DNA of 64,000 bases from Membranipora membranacea (lineage: Eukaryota; Bryozoa; Gymnolaemata; Cheilostomatida; Membraniporidae), in NCBI GenBank assembly GCA_914767715.1, contig OU612069.1, positions 18,597,387-18,661,386 on the forward strand. The letters are read 5' to 3'. Every line of letters starts with the position of its first letter. The first letter of the stretch is position 1. A program made the translations under genes and the position numbers. The notes under the pieces were generated by a model. It was not told the DNA's origin, did not search any database, and worked only from the letters and a program-made list of their open reading frames with translations. Below are positions 25,601-35,609 of the stretch, one piece after another.

Positions 25601-28296
25601 GTAGATTGTACAATATAATACTTCAGTGCAATTCTTTTATAAATCATTGACCCGTAGATCTGGAAATTTTATGCTGAGCTGCTAGAAGGGCTCGAGTTCC
25701 TCCACAGCAAGTTCATCATACACAGGGATTTGAAACCTGGTAATATATTCATTCATGAGCCAGATGGAACGCGGCAGCTGAAAATTGGTGACTTCGGCTT
25801 CGCAAAAGTTTTGGAGAGGTGGGTGTTTCATTCAAACCTAGTACCGAGTCTGCAAAAATATTTGTCATTTTGCTGTTTGAGATCTAAGACACTGAATTTT
25901 CTGTCCAAAATTATGAGAGATTCTTGCCAAGACAATCAGCAATGTAATCGTCTCACTGAACATATTCAAGGTTTGATCTGGCTATGATCAAATTCATGAG
26001 TGTTGATTATTTTTCGTAAGCAAATTGGGCAATCCTAAACACAGCAATACACTCTTTGGTCAATTTCTCCTTCATTTTTTAGTGAAGATGAACGAGCTTT
26101 AACTGTAGGCGGTACCCGCTACTACATATCCCCTGAGCTAGTATTAGGGCACGGTGCCACATTCAAGAGTGATTTATGGTCTTTGGGAGTCATTTTGTAT
26201 CAGCTTGCTACCAAAGAGAGACCAGTGAGTGAATGCTTGCCCATTGGAACGAGAATCACAGAGACAATAAAAAATAAAATAAAAAATCTCTGTATGACGG
26301 ATTACCCTTACCCCTAAAATGACAAAACCTGGTATAAATGGCTTTGTGAAATTTCACCATGCATGTTTATGGAGTGTCTGATCCCAACACATATGTATTA
26401 AATTATCATATCCATATGTGATTTAGAGATGTATTCCTGCCCAACATGATACCTTTTACAAGGACCTTCTAATAGAATTAAGACAAGTTTGGTGCCCTGT
26501 TTATTTCAAGAAAGTGTTCGACATGGCTGTATCCATGTTTGTATGTTTTGTAGTTTGGGCACAGCAACTCACCTAACAGCAGCTTCAATATTTATGATCC
26601 TTCTAAAATAGAATATGAGATAATTGAGAAACATCCAACACCGGTACACCAGTACGATATATACACGCCAACCATATCACTGGAGATAGAATTTTTGCTG
26701 AAAAAAGACCAAAGGTGTGCATTGCTTAGAATTGAAGCTTTTCTTGAATTAATGATGTCTTGCGCTTTGATAATTGCTCGCAACCTCACAAAATTTTCAC
26801 CAAAGGAGTAACACCAACATATGTAAACAATCACTCAGTCTCTCATTAAATATGATAACTATTAAGTGTGTTAACCTATGTCACCGTCTTGCTGTGATAG
26901 CTATTTATTTTCCTTTCAGTGAGAGACCAAGCGCTTCTGCAGCACTTCGAGAGTTGTGGAACAAGGAGCAGTATGGTGAGCTTCTTTTAGCCGAGATTCA
27001 TCATTTTATTATCTGTCGCTATTGTTATGTTAGACAAAAAGTCATAAGATATATAAATTGTGTATCATCAAGGACAATTGATATCCTCTACAATGAATTT
27101 TGACAAATTATTCAATAACATTAACACATACGGATGGGTGGGATATGTCTAAACATCTCACACTCATCATACACCCCTACTCACACATCTCGGCCCTTCC
27201 GAACTCTGAATTTCATTAGACTGATTCTTCATATTTGAATCCAGTTTTACATTGGCGTTATTATTATGCACAATTGATACGACAGTTATCAGATATAAGT
27301 ATAGACATTGGAGAAGCCTCCAATACCTCTGAAGAAACTGCTGACGGCTTTGTCATAAGGAAGACCTTACATATTGTAACGTAACCTCAATGGGGCACTC
27401 TCGTTATATGCAGATATCAATATCGCAAAGCACAGCAGTGCCCTTGCAACCTTGATGCTAGGCGACCATCATATCTCGTTTTCTAATATTTGGATATTTT
27501 TTTAATTTAGTGATAAATGAAGTCAGAGGCAAAAGAGATCGTCAAGCAAGTTTTTCAAAGGTGAATATACTTTCATTAATGTTTATAACTGTCGGTCAAT
27601 TATTTAACCCTTATGAAAACACATTATTTATCAGTCAGCTTATCTAAAGATAATCAGTTTCTATGGAATACAAGACTTTTCTTATGGGTAACTTCACCAT
27701 AATGATTTGATACCTTCTTCATAATTTTCCATTCTCTTTTAAGATAAAACGGCGATGTTCTGGCGGGGAAAGTCTCTTACCGGATGACAATGATGAAAGT
27801 AAGTTGCATTAATTTGATTTGAATTAAAATTTGATTGTTGAATATGATATTAGACTGACCTCAGGAAGCGATATGTGTTTCAAAATTTTGATGTAGCTTT
27901 GCATAGATTGGTATGTAATGTATCATATATCTAGGCCTAAGTCTTCATTGCGGAGAGGGTTATCCCCTCTAGAGAACGGGTACTGGGATCAATGGTACTC
28001 AAGCCACGCCCTATACCCTTGCCTGGCGCAATTGTGGCAACTCTTTTTAATGCTGGCACTTGAAATTGAACCTGGACCTCAAAAAACACAAGTCCTGCTG
28101 TTTCATATATTATAATCGCATTATTGTGTGTGAAAGAGACGAATTCCTGGGTTTATGATATTAAGGTGGGAAACTTATGATAGCAATAAGCATACTAGTT
28201 AAATGTTAAATATGGAGAACTTACCAATTGCATGCCATTAGAATATCTTAATCCGTCTGTGTTTCCACATTTGTAGATTCTATGCAAACTGGTTGA
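10603..28296 (+). CDS. Double-domain protein kinase, 25 coding exons, 828 residues
   Basis: Predicted Ser/Thr-type protein kinase with two kinase domains in one chain. Exons: 10603-10652, 10922-11067, 11606-11724, 15265-15379, 15813-15907, 16182-16333, 17386-17581, 18811-18926, 19176-19234, 19582-19610, 20088-20148, 20673-20743, 21861-21915, 23061-23172, 23388-23482, 23920-24053, 24483-24612, 25219-25325, 25658-25818, 26083-26224, 26554-26714, 26920-26975, 27511-27560, 27744-27798, 28277-28296. Every intron is GT-AG, all junction phases match, and the total is 2487 bases including the TGA. Layout: Cys-rich module (18-65), kinase 1 (about 67-345), acidic/polar linker (350-490), kinase 2 (about 505-785), basic tail (789-828). 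Start choice: ATG at 10603 follows an acceptor closely, implying an upstream non-coding exon. The wording VMEYCxxGTL and KIGDFG recurs in both domains, suggesting internal duplication. NEK/IKK-like phrasing is visible, but I cannot assign a named family. The smallest exons (29 and 20 bases) are the least certain. Confidence 0.85.
10922..11067 (+). other. Cys-rich N-terminal module exon of the double-kinase gene
   Basis: Residues 18-65 carry five cysteines: CNVKDC near the start, then PECNICEEC. The spacing (C-x4-C, then C-x2-C-x2-C) could bind zinc, but I do not recognise a named domain. The exon begins one base into a codon and ends one base into the next, matching its neighbours. Its decayed copy lies at about 4928-5030. 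Confidence 0.7.
12385..12650 (+). mobile_element. tRNA-derived SINE in an intron of the kinase gene
   Basis: The head shows a box A-like TGCTCAGTTGG and, about 45 bases on, a box B-like GGGCTTGAATCTG, the internal RNA polymerase III promoter layout of tRNA-derived SINEs. The body continues to about 12650. It does not obviously match the other SINE type in this window, so it is probably a second family. Limits are approximate. Confidence 0.65.
13064..14257 (+). CDS. Alternative terminal exon giving a short, kinase-less isoform
   Basis: An acceptor (TTTGCAG) precedes an open frame of 397 codons plus stop. It begins in phase 0, the same phase in which exon 11606-11724 ends. Splicing to it would give a 502-residue protein: the Cys-rich module, the kinase 1 glycine loop up to the beta3 lysine, then a long hydrophilic tail. 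The tail starts [17 protein letters not shown], has a strongly basic/acidic helix-forming stretch ([15 protein letters not shown]), and is otherwise Lys/Glu/Ser/Thr-rich without recognisable domain. A possible ATTAAA poly(A) signal follows at 14343. The decayed copy at 4.5-5.7 kb preserves this exon after the same three exons, supporting a real transcript form. It could instead be a skipped or obsolete exon. Confidence 0.65.
   Translation, partial: KDPQTMTDCEFQIYYSERRFFQEIREKKKKREEAARIDGVFKIPRVPTRKTAQNNMYIQGNFSAKQSTSNAESQLDGRKNNFKTETKTNFISESMLDEVKNKIKGPQIEKKTTKSQIITINEQAVEDETQLPTDTKLVTYPKNIDDMVQGLTKKRSGHELKKQTDAQSVDLIFDAHQDSTNKNQTIQVKPLNASYQLEIHENNEKKSPCEQNASMSVSKGLDTKSNPVTSSKGTCSFASSQTSTSTHSKGKHSKIREEQTNNIKTVHENSVPAIEGKRAEIETSKSKADMMEVSPESSCTKDVITCQKTDITDGYKTTCDDAGCEPNCSKEEGVSADNEASNIETDIDNSLLQVAHDVTTQAKEDSVQSILEPDQCPKPSEECLTAELKDNPTEHVT
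14343..14348 (+). terminator. Possible poly(A) signal (ATTAAA) for the short isoform
   Basis: ATTAAA is a common variant hexamer, located about 85 bases past the stop at 14257. Position is the only support. Confidence 0.35.
17954..18249 (-). mobile_element. tRNA-derived SINE with target site duplication
   Basis: Read on the minus strand, the head has AGCGGTCTGACGGTTAAGG (box A region) and GGTTCTATTCC (box B). An 11-bp direct repeat, CTTATTTGACC, flanks it at 17943-17953 and 18250-18260, the hallmark of retroposition. It sits in the intron between exons 17386-17581 and 18811-18926 of the kinase gene, opposite to transcription. Related worn copies lie at about 7010-7330, 22130-22225, 27925-28110 and 39440-39560. 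Confidence 0.85.
22130..22225 (-). mobile_element. SINE head fragment
   Basis: On the minus strand, GGGCTGATAGTTAAGGGTAAGGCCTTGTGACC resembles the tRNA-like head of the SINE at 17954-18249 in position by position order; only the first 90 or so bases are recognisable. Confidence 0.5.
22291..22512 (+). other. Unassigned open frame within an intron
   Basis: A 73-codon frame, less AT-rich than its surroundings, lies between linker exons. It lacks clear flanking splice sites in the right phase, and similar-length frames occur by chance. It could be a worn repeat. I do not call it a gene. Confidence 0.2.
23920..26975 (+). other. Kinase domain 2 of the double-kinase gene (7 exons)
   Basis: A textbook kinase domain. 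The glycine loop is [12 protein letters not shown] (G513, G515, G518) and the beta3 lysine is K535 in YAMK, again exactly at an exon end as in kinase 1. [16 protein letters not shown] forms helix C and [13 protein letters not shown] the hinge. The catalytic loop HRDLKPGN has D638 and N643, with Gly where many kinases have Glu. DFG is at 659-661, followed by [10 protein letters not shown] and [13 protein letters not shown], and the C-lobe ends near [13 protein letters not shown]. All catalytic residues are present. [14 protein letters not shown] resembles NEK-type kinases, but this is only a resemblance. Confidence 0.88.
27925..28110 (-). mobile_element. tRNA-derived SINE fragment
   Basis: Shares the GGAGAGGGTT, CCCTATACCCTTGCC and TGGCACTTGxAATxGAACCTGG segments with the SINE at 17954-18249, same orientation. 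It lies in the last intron of the kinase gene. Confidence 0.6.
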
Positions 28297-28740
28297 GTAT
28301 CAAGTATATTATTGATGCATGGATAATGTTCAACAGTTAAGTATTGATGAGACATTTTTACAAGGTTATTTACAGACCCTCTCTTGCCTCAAACCATAAT
28401 TCTTACTAGAATCAAATATGCTGTTGGAGATGTTTATTCTTGATCTTCTGTTCTGTAATATTTCCATTATTTTCTTAAAGTTTTTCCTTAAGCCAAGCAA
28501 ATATTAAGTCTTTATGGTGTGACTGCCTGGTGTATCATCGAAATATCTCCAATCGAGGGGAAAGTCAACTACTACTAAAGATAAAATGGTCATAGCTGCT
28601 AAAAACAGTTTTATTCATTGCAATCACTATGTATCTTGAATTTTGTTCTTCGTTCAACCTTCAATGTCAAATATTTTATGGCCTTTTTGTCTGTAACACA
28701 TGTTCCTCTGATAATAAAGTTTATGAAACTTACAGCTTGT
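28297..28740 (+). other. Predicted 3' UTR of the double-kinase gene
   Basis: Sequence from the stop codon in the 20-base last exon (NSMQTG then TGA) to the poly(A) signal at 28713. It is AT-rich with no other coding signal. Confidence 0.55.
28713..28718 (+). terminator. Poly(A) signal AATAAA
   Basis: Canonical hexamer about 417 bases past the predicted stop at 28296 and the first such hexamer I saw in that interval. Confidence 0.55.
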
Positions 28741-29830
28741 CAAAGCTTACACACTCCTGTATGAATTTCTAAAGGTTGCACTTTTAATTTCCTAATTATT
28801 ACTTTGAGGATAGTTGCATCTCTATATTGCGCACAGGAAGGTAGTATCAGTTATCTGCAATTCAGAATAATTCGGAAAAGTGCTCAAGCATTCTGGCTGT
28901 AATTTTCAAGACTGCATGATAATATGCAAAGATTTCCAATTTTGGCAACGTTCTTCTTCTTCTTCTCATAAAGTCTAACAAATTTGTGACATTCGGTTCT
29001 TGCAACATACAAAAACTTGTCCAAAACATACAGTGCTAGGATGTACCATGCGTTATAAATTTATGTTGTTCCTTTTGAGTTGAACTTCAAAAAAAGTTGG
29101 CCACCCCTTACTGTATAGTGAGCCACCGGCTTTCTTGAGGGCGGAAACATATGAGAGGAAGAAATTAAATAATTAAATGACCCATGATTGATCATATTAT
29201 ATCAAACTATTCTGGTTGTCCCACAACATATGAGTTTTAAAGGCTCTTTGGTTATGGGCCAATAAGAGCCAACACGATAGTTTATTGTCTCCACATTGAC
29301 ATAAATCAGACAACTCCCAATTTCTAAGCGGGTTAGATTATCTTAGAATCTCGGTGAACTCTTTTTCATATCAAAGTAACATATACCCAGACAGCAAGGA
29401 GATTGGAAGTGCAGTTGGTGATTATTGTGCAAATGCAAAACATCAATCAATATTAACTTCGTCTGGAAATATTCACCATGAAATTCAAATTAACAACAGC
29501 TATTTAATGATTAGAAACCCACATGCCCTCCTACCTGCATGCAATTTAATAATAAATATTTTATAAGTATGGAGCATACTGAAAAGAATAGGTTGTTTTC
29601 CACTCTTAGTATGATTAATTTGAAGCACCCTTATCTATGCGTGGAATACAGTTTTGTATTGACTAAGTCAGTGAGGAGTACAATCCCGTTGTATTCCACA
29701 TCAATATCCAAAATAGATATGGGTGAGATTATGGTGACACGTTAGCACCTTCTATGATTTCCTCGAAAAATTTTGCAGTGAGTATTATTGAAACGTCCTT
29801 TCAGCAGAACAATTACAAGAGTATGCATCA
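28741..29830. other. Intergenic, with one dispersed repeat
   Basis: No gene seen. The only notable item is the dispersed repeat copy at 29288-29323. Confidence 0.5.
29288..29323 (+). repeat. Dispersed repeat copy 2
   Basis: Near-identical core (CCACATTGACATAAATCAGA) to 49873-49908 and, reversed, 6645-6684. GCCAACA precedes the core as in the other copies. Confidence 0.7.
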
Positions 29831-29920
29831 ACTAGCACTGGTTACCCCGTAGGGGTCATATTTATCGGCGACATTAAAGGAAAACATTACCTGATAGCAC
29901 AATATGGCACAGGTTTTTAA

Positions 29921-30208
29921 TTGAAAATGAATATACTGATAATTTTCATTGATATGATTGTTCTGGCATCAGCAGAGCCTCAAAACAGCCCGAAGAAGTC
30001 TGACTTCAGTTTTTTGATTGGGGGTTTTCTTATCTGTTCGAAATCAGCTCCGCTGAGCCTCCAGAATGGGGCTATCAAACGTTGCAAGAGGAAATCGGTG
30101 CATTCCAAACTTGAAAACCAAACGCCTGATGTCAAAGTGAGAGGAATGATGGGCTATTTACATTGTGGTGACCGGAGATGAAACCAGACCCAAAACCTTC
30201 CAATAGTC
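29921..30208 (+). pseudogene. Secreted Cys-rich peptide family, copy a, exon 1 only
   Basis: The only copy with an intact first exon. An ATG is followed by a hydrophobic signal-peptide-like stretch (MNILIIFIDMIVLASA), then SPKKSDFSF, and the family-conserved segment KSVHSKLENQTPDVKVRGMM. It closes at a TGA at 30179-30181; a GTAAGT donor follows at 30209. Copies b and d read through at the TGA position, while a, c and e have a stop there. No exons 2 and 3 follow before copy b begins, so copy a is either a remnant or a short secreted peptide. Confidence 0.55.
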
Positions 30209-30585
30209 GTAAGTAACTTACAATCACCAGATAAGCGAATATGATTAGATGACATTTCAACATCAAGTCAAAGTCATCAAAAACCTTCTTTAGATCAAAT
30301 CAAAGGCATACCTGATTCGCTCTGTAAATTCATGAGCAATATTGGCATCAGTTCACCTCATGGAAATATATTGTGCAATGATAGGGAACACCATATTCCC
30401 AAATTACATTTATAATGGTAATTCCAGGGAGGTACAGAGAGGGAGTGGAAACGATATGTAGCCTGTGACTTAACAAGGCTGTTTCCAAGGGTTGTACTAA
30501 TATGCTCCCTCAATTAAAATTCATTTAAGTCCTCAGGTTTTTTATATGTCTGTCTCCAGTTGAAAATTATTAAAATGTTTGACAT

Positions 30586-30696
30586 TGTATTGGGATCTAT
30601 GTAGATTTACTATAGTTATCTTATCTTTGATTTATTGCCACAGAGGTTGTACATATGGTGATGTATCAGGGAATAGCTTAGCAAAATTTCTGTGCA
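30586..30696 (-). repeat. Pao element 3' LTR-like repeat (111 bp)
   Basis: Nearly identical over 111 bases to 35499-35609, beginning TG and ending CA. It is short for a Pao/BEL LTR, and no target duplication is evident outside it. Confidence 0.75.
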
Positions 30697-30786
30697 CTCC
30701 TAACACATCGGAGGGGTTGGTGTTGGAAAAATATGAGATCCAAATTATTTCCAAGCCCCAATTATAATGCTATGATTCACATGAAA

Positions 30787-31209
30787 CTATTCAATTTCGC
30801 TGACAGGTACAAGCAATGCTAGCTTGTGAATAGACCTGACCACCCTAGTCGCTTTACACCCCTCATAATGTTGCACAGCCGATCCCATCCTGAATGTTTT
30901 GTATTCCAGACCCACTTTACGAACTCGTCCATCGCACCCAGGATAAACCTCACACACCTTGGCTATATAATATCTTCCTCTTAACATATTTGAGTCTGCG
31001 ACTGAAACAACATCACCAACTCTCAGATTCCGATCTGAACCTGGAAACCATTTGCTCTGTTTATAGAGACTAGGTGCATATAACTCTATCAATAGAATCC
31101 AAGCGAGATCGTGCGCTGGCACTGGCATACTTGAACTGAGGCTGAGCAGCAACAGGCCTGCCCAAGAGCAAACAGTTAGGAGTGAGTATGTTGATCTCAC
31201 TGTCCACAA
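30787..31209 (-). pseudogene. Pao integrase C-terminal fragment
   Basis: The useful part of this frame is its second half: SLYKQSKWFPGSDRNLRVGD and the segment after it match the small C-terminal domain (DUF5641-like) that ends Pao integrases. It is in a different frame from the RT/RNase H segment, and the integrase core that should precede it is absent. The start of the open frame is not a real start. Confidence 0.75.
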
Positions 31210-32716
31210 GATGCACTACCTCAGGGAACTGAACTCTTAGCTCAGATTCTAGAATCTTCCTGGCTTTCTTTGATAGCACCGCACCATTGAGCTCCATTTG
31301 TGGAGTACTCAACTTTTGCATCGGAGCTATCCTACACTTAGCCATCACTAACCTGCTCCAAAAGGAGCCATCGGAGAGAGGCCATCTGATATAAGCCGAG
31401 AACCCATAAGCCAGATCGCTGCCATCTGAGAGTATAGTCAGCATAGGATCACCAACGGCATCAGGTGGAGTAATGCACCTATCAAACCTGAGAGCACACA
31501 ACTGAAACATCTGAGAGAAGAACTGAATCCATTCCATCTTTAAATCGTCAGGAAGCCTATCATCCCATTCGAGCTTGAGGGCCGAGGTGGTCCTCAAGAG
31601 AACTTTTGCTTGGAGGGTGAACGGTGATAAGATGCCGAATGGATCGAAAATCCTCATAGTTTGCTCCAGCGCTGACCTTCTAGTGAGAATCTGAGGTATT
31701 TCATAGGGAATATCAGTGACAATGAGGTCAGGCCTGACAAATACACCCCTCTTTTTTCCAGAGAAATTGATATATGGTTGGAAGTAAATAACATCTTCAG
31801 CGGGTTGCCAGCTGACACCCAAAACCGTCAACTCAGGAGCACTAACATGACCACAACCTCCAATCAACCACTCCTTCCCATTGAAACCAGCTGAGCTGAG
31901 AGCATGATCGGTTCGATCAGCCAGAGACTGGGCTTCCTCCACTATGCCAACAGATGTGATGATATCATTGACATACGTTGAAGATCTCAACAGTTCTGCC
32001 ACATCTGGATAATCCTTTTCAAACATCTGTGCTGTGAGGTAAATGGCCTCGGTGCTTATCGCTCCGGCAGGTTTATCACCCATATTAACTCGGAGGATAA
32101 TATACACATCAGGCTCTCTACTATCATCAAGATCTCGCCACAGAAATCTGTGGCAGTGTTGCTCTACTGGGTCTATATATATCAAGTTATACATTTTTCT
32201 GATATCTGCTACTACTGACACCGCCCCTTCCCTCCAACGAAGCAAGACACCAAGCAAGTTGTTCAAGTAACTATCGGGACCCTTAGCCAGGGCCTTGTTC
32301 AGCGAGTGACCTTTATACACTTGGCTGCTATTGAACACTATTCTGACCGGTGTTGATTGGGATTTGGGGTTAGGAACTGCCAGATGAGAGAGATAAAACA
32401 CAGGGCCATCCCATGTGTGCAGCTCCTCAGTAGTGAGTTTTTCCGCCACTTGGCGGTTGACCATGTCATTGATCTGACTATGATATGTCTCAGCCCAAGA
32501 CAGATCTTTACGGAGCTTGCACTCTGTACTTTTCAGTGTAGCGTACGCTGGAGGGTAGTTATCTGGCAGAACAGATGGATCAATCACCCACGGGAACTTT
32601 GTTGTCCACAACTTCTTTTCTTGGTCATATCTGAGGTTTGTCCGGATCATGGAGAGCTCTTGTTCCTCTTGGAAGGAATAACTGTGCCCGACAACGGGAC
32701 CCTTAGAGCATTTGCA
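31070..32716 (-). pseudogene. Pao reverse transcriptase and truncated RNase H
   Basis: The frame continues that of the Gag-protease region beyond a TAA; residues just after the stop (CKCSKGP) fit the conserved Cys motif that normally spans this point. RT motifs: VRIVFNSSQ, the VVADIRKMY catalytic strand and YVND, where Pao elements have YVDD, so one catalytic aspartate is lost. RNase H begins (ILSDGSDLAYGFSAYI) and runs to HLVDSEI, then jumps directly to ILTPNCLLLGR, a motif from the far end of integrase. That marks an internal deletion near 31190. First Met at 32650. Confidence 0.85.
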
Positions 32717-35485
32717 TTATCCACATCTGGGATTTACCTCTGTACCAAGCTGCTCTCCAGCTATGAAGTCTTCTATCTGCGAATGATCAACAAAGGAACG
32801 AGCAAGTAGAGACTGATATGATTGGTGCATAATACCACAGTGATACTTTTCATTCACAACAGCATGGCAACCGATTAAACTTCCACTATCCACCTCTGAC
32901 TTATCAGCTAGAGGACCCTGAAGAACCATACCAAAGACAGACTGCTTGATTCTCAACTTTCCTACTTGAGCTACAACATTACCTGGAGATATATCCTCAT
33001 TATCAACACCCACTAAAATATCAACACATTCAGATGAGCGACTCAACTGTTGACAGCCAACATCTGGGAATAACTCGCCAATCATAGCAATGTTGGGTAT
33101 AGGAATAGAATCTGTCATATAATCTACACCATAAACTTCGATAGTCACAACTGATCCGTCTTTAGCTCTCAAATCAACCTCAAAGTTGTGTGTATCTACC
33201 TCACATTCCTTACCACCCATGAGAGTTATCTCGACTACCACAGGTCTAACCCGCCGTGCATGTAGTCTTTTAACAGCATCATGGGTAATGTACGAGGAAT
33301 TCGAACCACTATCATAGAATAACACAGCCTTCTTATCTGAACCAACTACACATACTTCTTGTATAGGAAAGAATGCTTGATGAGAGAATTTCTTTGCATG
33401 ATTGCTTGAACTCACAACAACCTCTTTGCTTACTTTATCACCTGAATTAGTCTTCTTGTCACATTTACATAGGGCAACATGGTGATATTTTTTATCACAC
33501 TTATGACACTGACTCTTAGAACGACATGAACGAATGAAGTGATTCCCAAGGCACCTGAAACAAGCTTTTTTATCCGACACCAGTTTATATCGATCATCGA
33601 CACTACATTTCAGAAAATCGGAACAGGCTGCCGTATCATGATTTGCCTCAGTGTGTATCAGGCATTGAGGTTGAACAGGCTTCTTATACTCCTTTACCAC
33701 TGTACTACTAGACCCTGAATCTATAGGTCTCTCCATAGAAGCGGCGGCATAAGTGCGAGCTGCTTTGGTAGTCTGAATTCTAGCCTTACCATCATCCACC
33801 TGCACACACTTCTTCTGGCTCTGTCTTTCAGCTAAGCGAGCTACAGCAGATCTGCGACCTTCCATGAATCTCATGAAACTTGAGAATGGATGAATCTTAT
33901 CATCTATGGGTAGATTTTCATAGACAACATTCCAGTTCTCACGAACATGTATAGGTAACTTATCAGACAAAGAATCAATGTGATTCATAGTTATCGATTT
34001 GATCTGTCCAACTTCAGCTAGTTGGCTATAACACATTTCTAACTCATCAGCAAAATCAACAAGACCTTTGTGATCCTCGGCCTTGAAGGCTCTTAGTTTA
34101 CTCAGGTCATCATACACCGTCTGAACACACATGCTAATATCACTATACTTCCCATCAAGCCTATTCCACATTCTCACATAGGCATTTGGCTGTGACGAGA
34201 AAATAGAACGCACACACTGAAGTGCCTCACCACCCAAACTCCGCCTTAGAGCACTAGCTCTATCTTCATCACAATGAAACTCAGAAGCAGCATACCTTCT
34301 CCATGCGGTCCGGAACTCGGGCCATTCTCTCTTTGTACCATCAAAGGAAGGAGGAGAACATTTTTTGAATTTTGAATTATAATGACTATGAGCTTGAGCA
34401 ACATGCATACTAGAGGAGGGAGTGTTGTTTGGGTGAATCGATGGTGGAATATAACCATCATGAGCAGACACAATAGAGAGATCATTGACTCTAGAATACA
34501 AGTGAGATCCAGTCGATGCTTGAACTTGAGTGGACATCCTAGAAGGTAGAAAACTAGACTGAGAAATAACTGACGACAAACCACTAAGAGCATGTGGTTG
34601 AGGAGTGAGTAACTGATTTTGTTGACTCACTAAACTAACATTCGAAGCAATATTAGCTGCTATACTTCTATAAGGCGTGGATACTATGTTACCTGAGCTT
34701 GTACTAATAGCACTAGTACTAGTAGTTTGAACAATCACATTATTACTGCTGACACTGGAACTTACAATACCACTGGAACTAACCCCTATACTAACATGAT
34801 CACTGGAACTAACACTGGGTATTTGTGATGTGTGAGTTGTAAAGGTTTGTGATGTTGATGTGTCATTAGTAGGGATCGGCTGTGAACCACCCGCCCCACT
34901 ATCCTCCCCACCAGACAGAGCATTGATTGTACATAATCGAGCTTTAGACAAGGAGAAACTAACCTTACCTAGATATACAATAGCACTATCTAATTCTGAA
35001 TTAGTATCGTTATGGATTGAATGATATTGTGCGGATAACATGGATAAATGTTCAATAAATGTTGTGATTCTAGATTTATCAACGGCATCACCGAGATCAT
35101 CAAGCTTAGCTATTTGACCTAAAGCTAACTGTTTCTCATGACCAATGAATGCAGCTTTATGATGAATATAAGTGTCGAGAGCTTTAGCATGAGTTTCAGT
35201 AAACGATTCATAGTATTGTGTGACGTCTAAGCCATTGACCACACGGTGTTAATCATAATCACTATCAGCGACCAACTCAGCATATTCGTAGTGAGCGTCA
35301 CATAAATCAGCATATATAGATATGACTTTAGCATACAAATCATCAAGGAGCTTTATATCTAATGGTGAGCATTTACATAGCTGTGTTGTTGTAGAAGTGA
35401 GCTTTACTTTGAGCGATGTGCGGACTTTCTTTAGATTAGCTATCGCGCTTACAACTTCACTATCAGCCATGGATTGATATTTCAC
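32717..35485 (-). pseudogene. Pao Gag and protease region, one in-frame stop
   Basis: The frame opens at 35485, is stopped by TAA at 35249-35251, then continues in the same frame for 841 codons. The middle holds the Pao Gag domain (DUF1759-like: FDGTKREWPEFR, near residue 290 of the longer piece), then zinc knuckles (CFRCLGNHFIRSC and CHKCDKKYHHVALC, near residue 560), then a retroviral-type protease (LFYDSGSNSSYI, near 645). A long Ser/Thr-rich stretch lies before the Gag domain. It ends at a second TAA where the family has Gly. Confidence 0.85.
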
Positions 35486-35498
35486 TGAGCATATGTAC

Positions 35499-35609
35499 TG
35501 TATTGGGATCTATGTAGATTTACTGTAGTTATCTTATCTTTGATTTATTGCCACAGAGGTTGTACATATGGTGATGTATCAGGGAATAGCTTAGCAATAT
35601 TTCTGTGCA
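35499..35609 (-). repeat. Pao element 5' LTR-like repeat (111 bp)
   Basis: Matches 30586-30696 with about two differences. The Gag start lies only 14 bases inside it, leaving little room for a primer binding site, and none is recognisable. Confidence 0.75.

Larger units (their letters stand above)
30586..35609 (-). mobile_element. Defective Pao/BEL LTR retrotransposon
   Basis: Between two 111-bp direct repeats, on the minus strand, lie a Gag-like region, zinc knuckles, an aspartic protease, a reverse transcriptase, part of RNase H and a C-terminal domain typical of Pao integrases. The integrase catalytic core is missing. The polyprotein frame is interrupted by two TAA codons in the same frame (35249-35251 and 32717-32719) and by a frame change near 31.1 kb. 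It cannot move by itself. It sits inside the larger 30424-36494 insertion. Confidence 0.85.

Noticed and set aside
32043-32270. Plus-strand open frames over the Pao element
   Set aside because: Shadows of the minus-strand reverse transcriptase.
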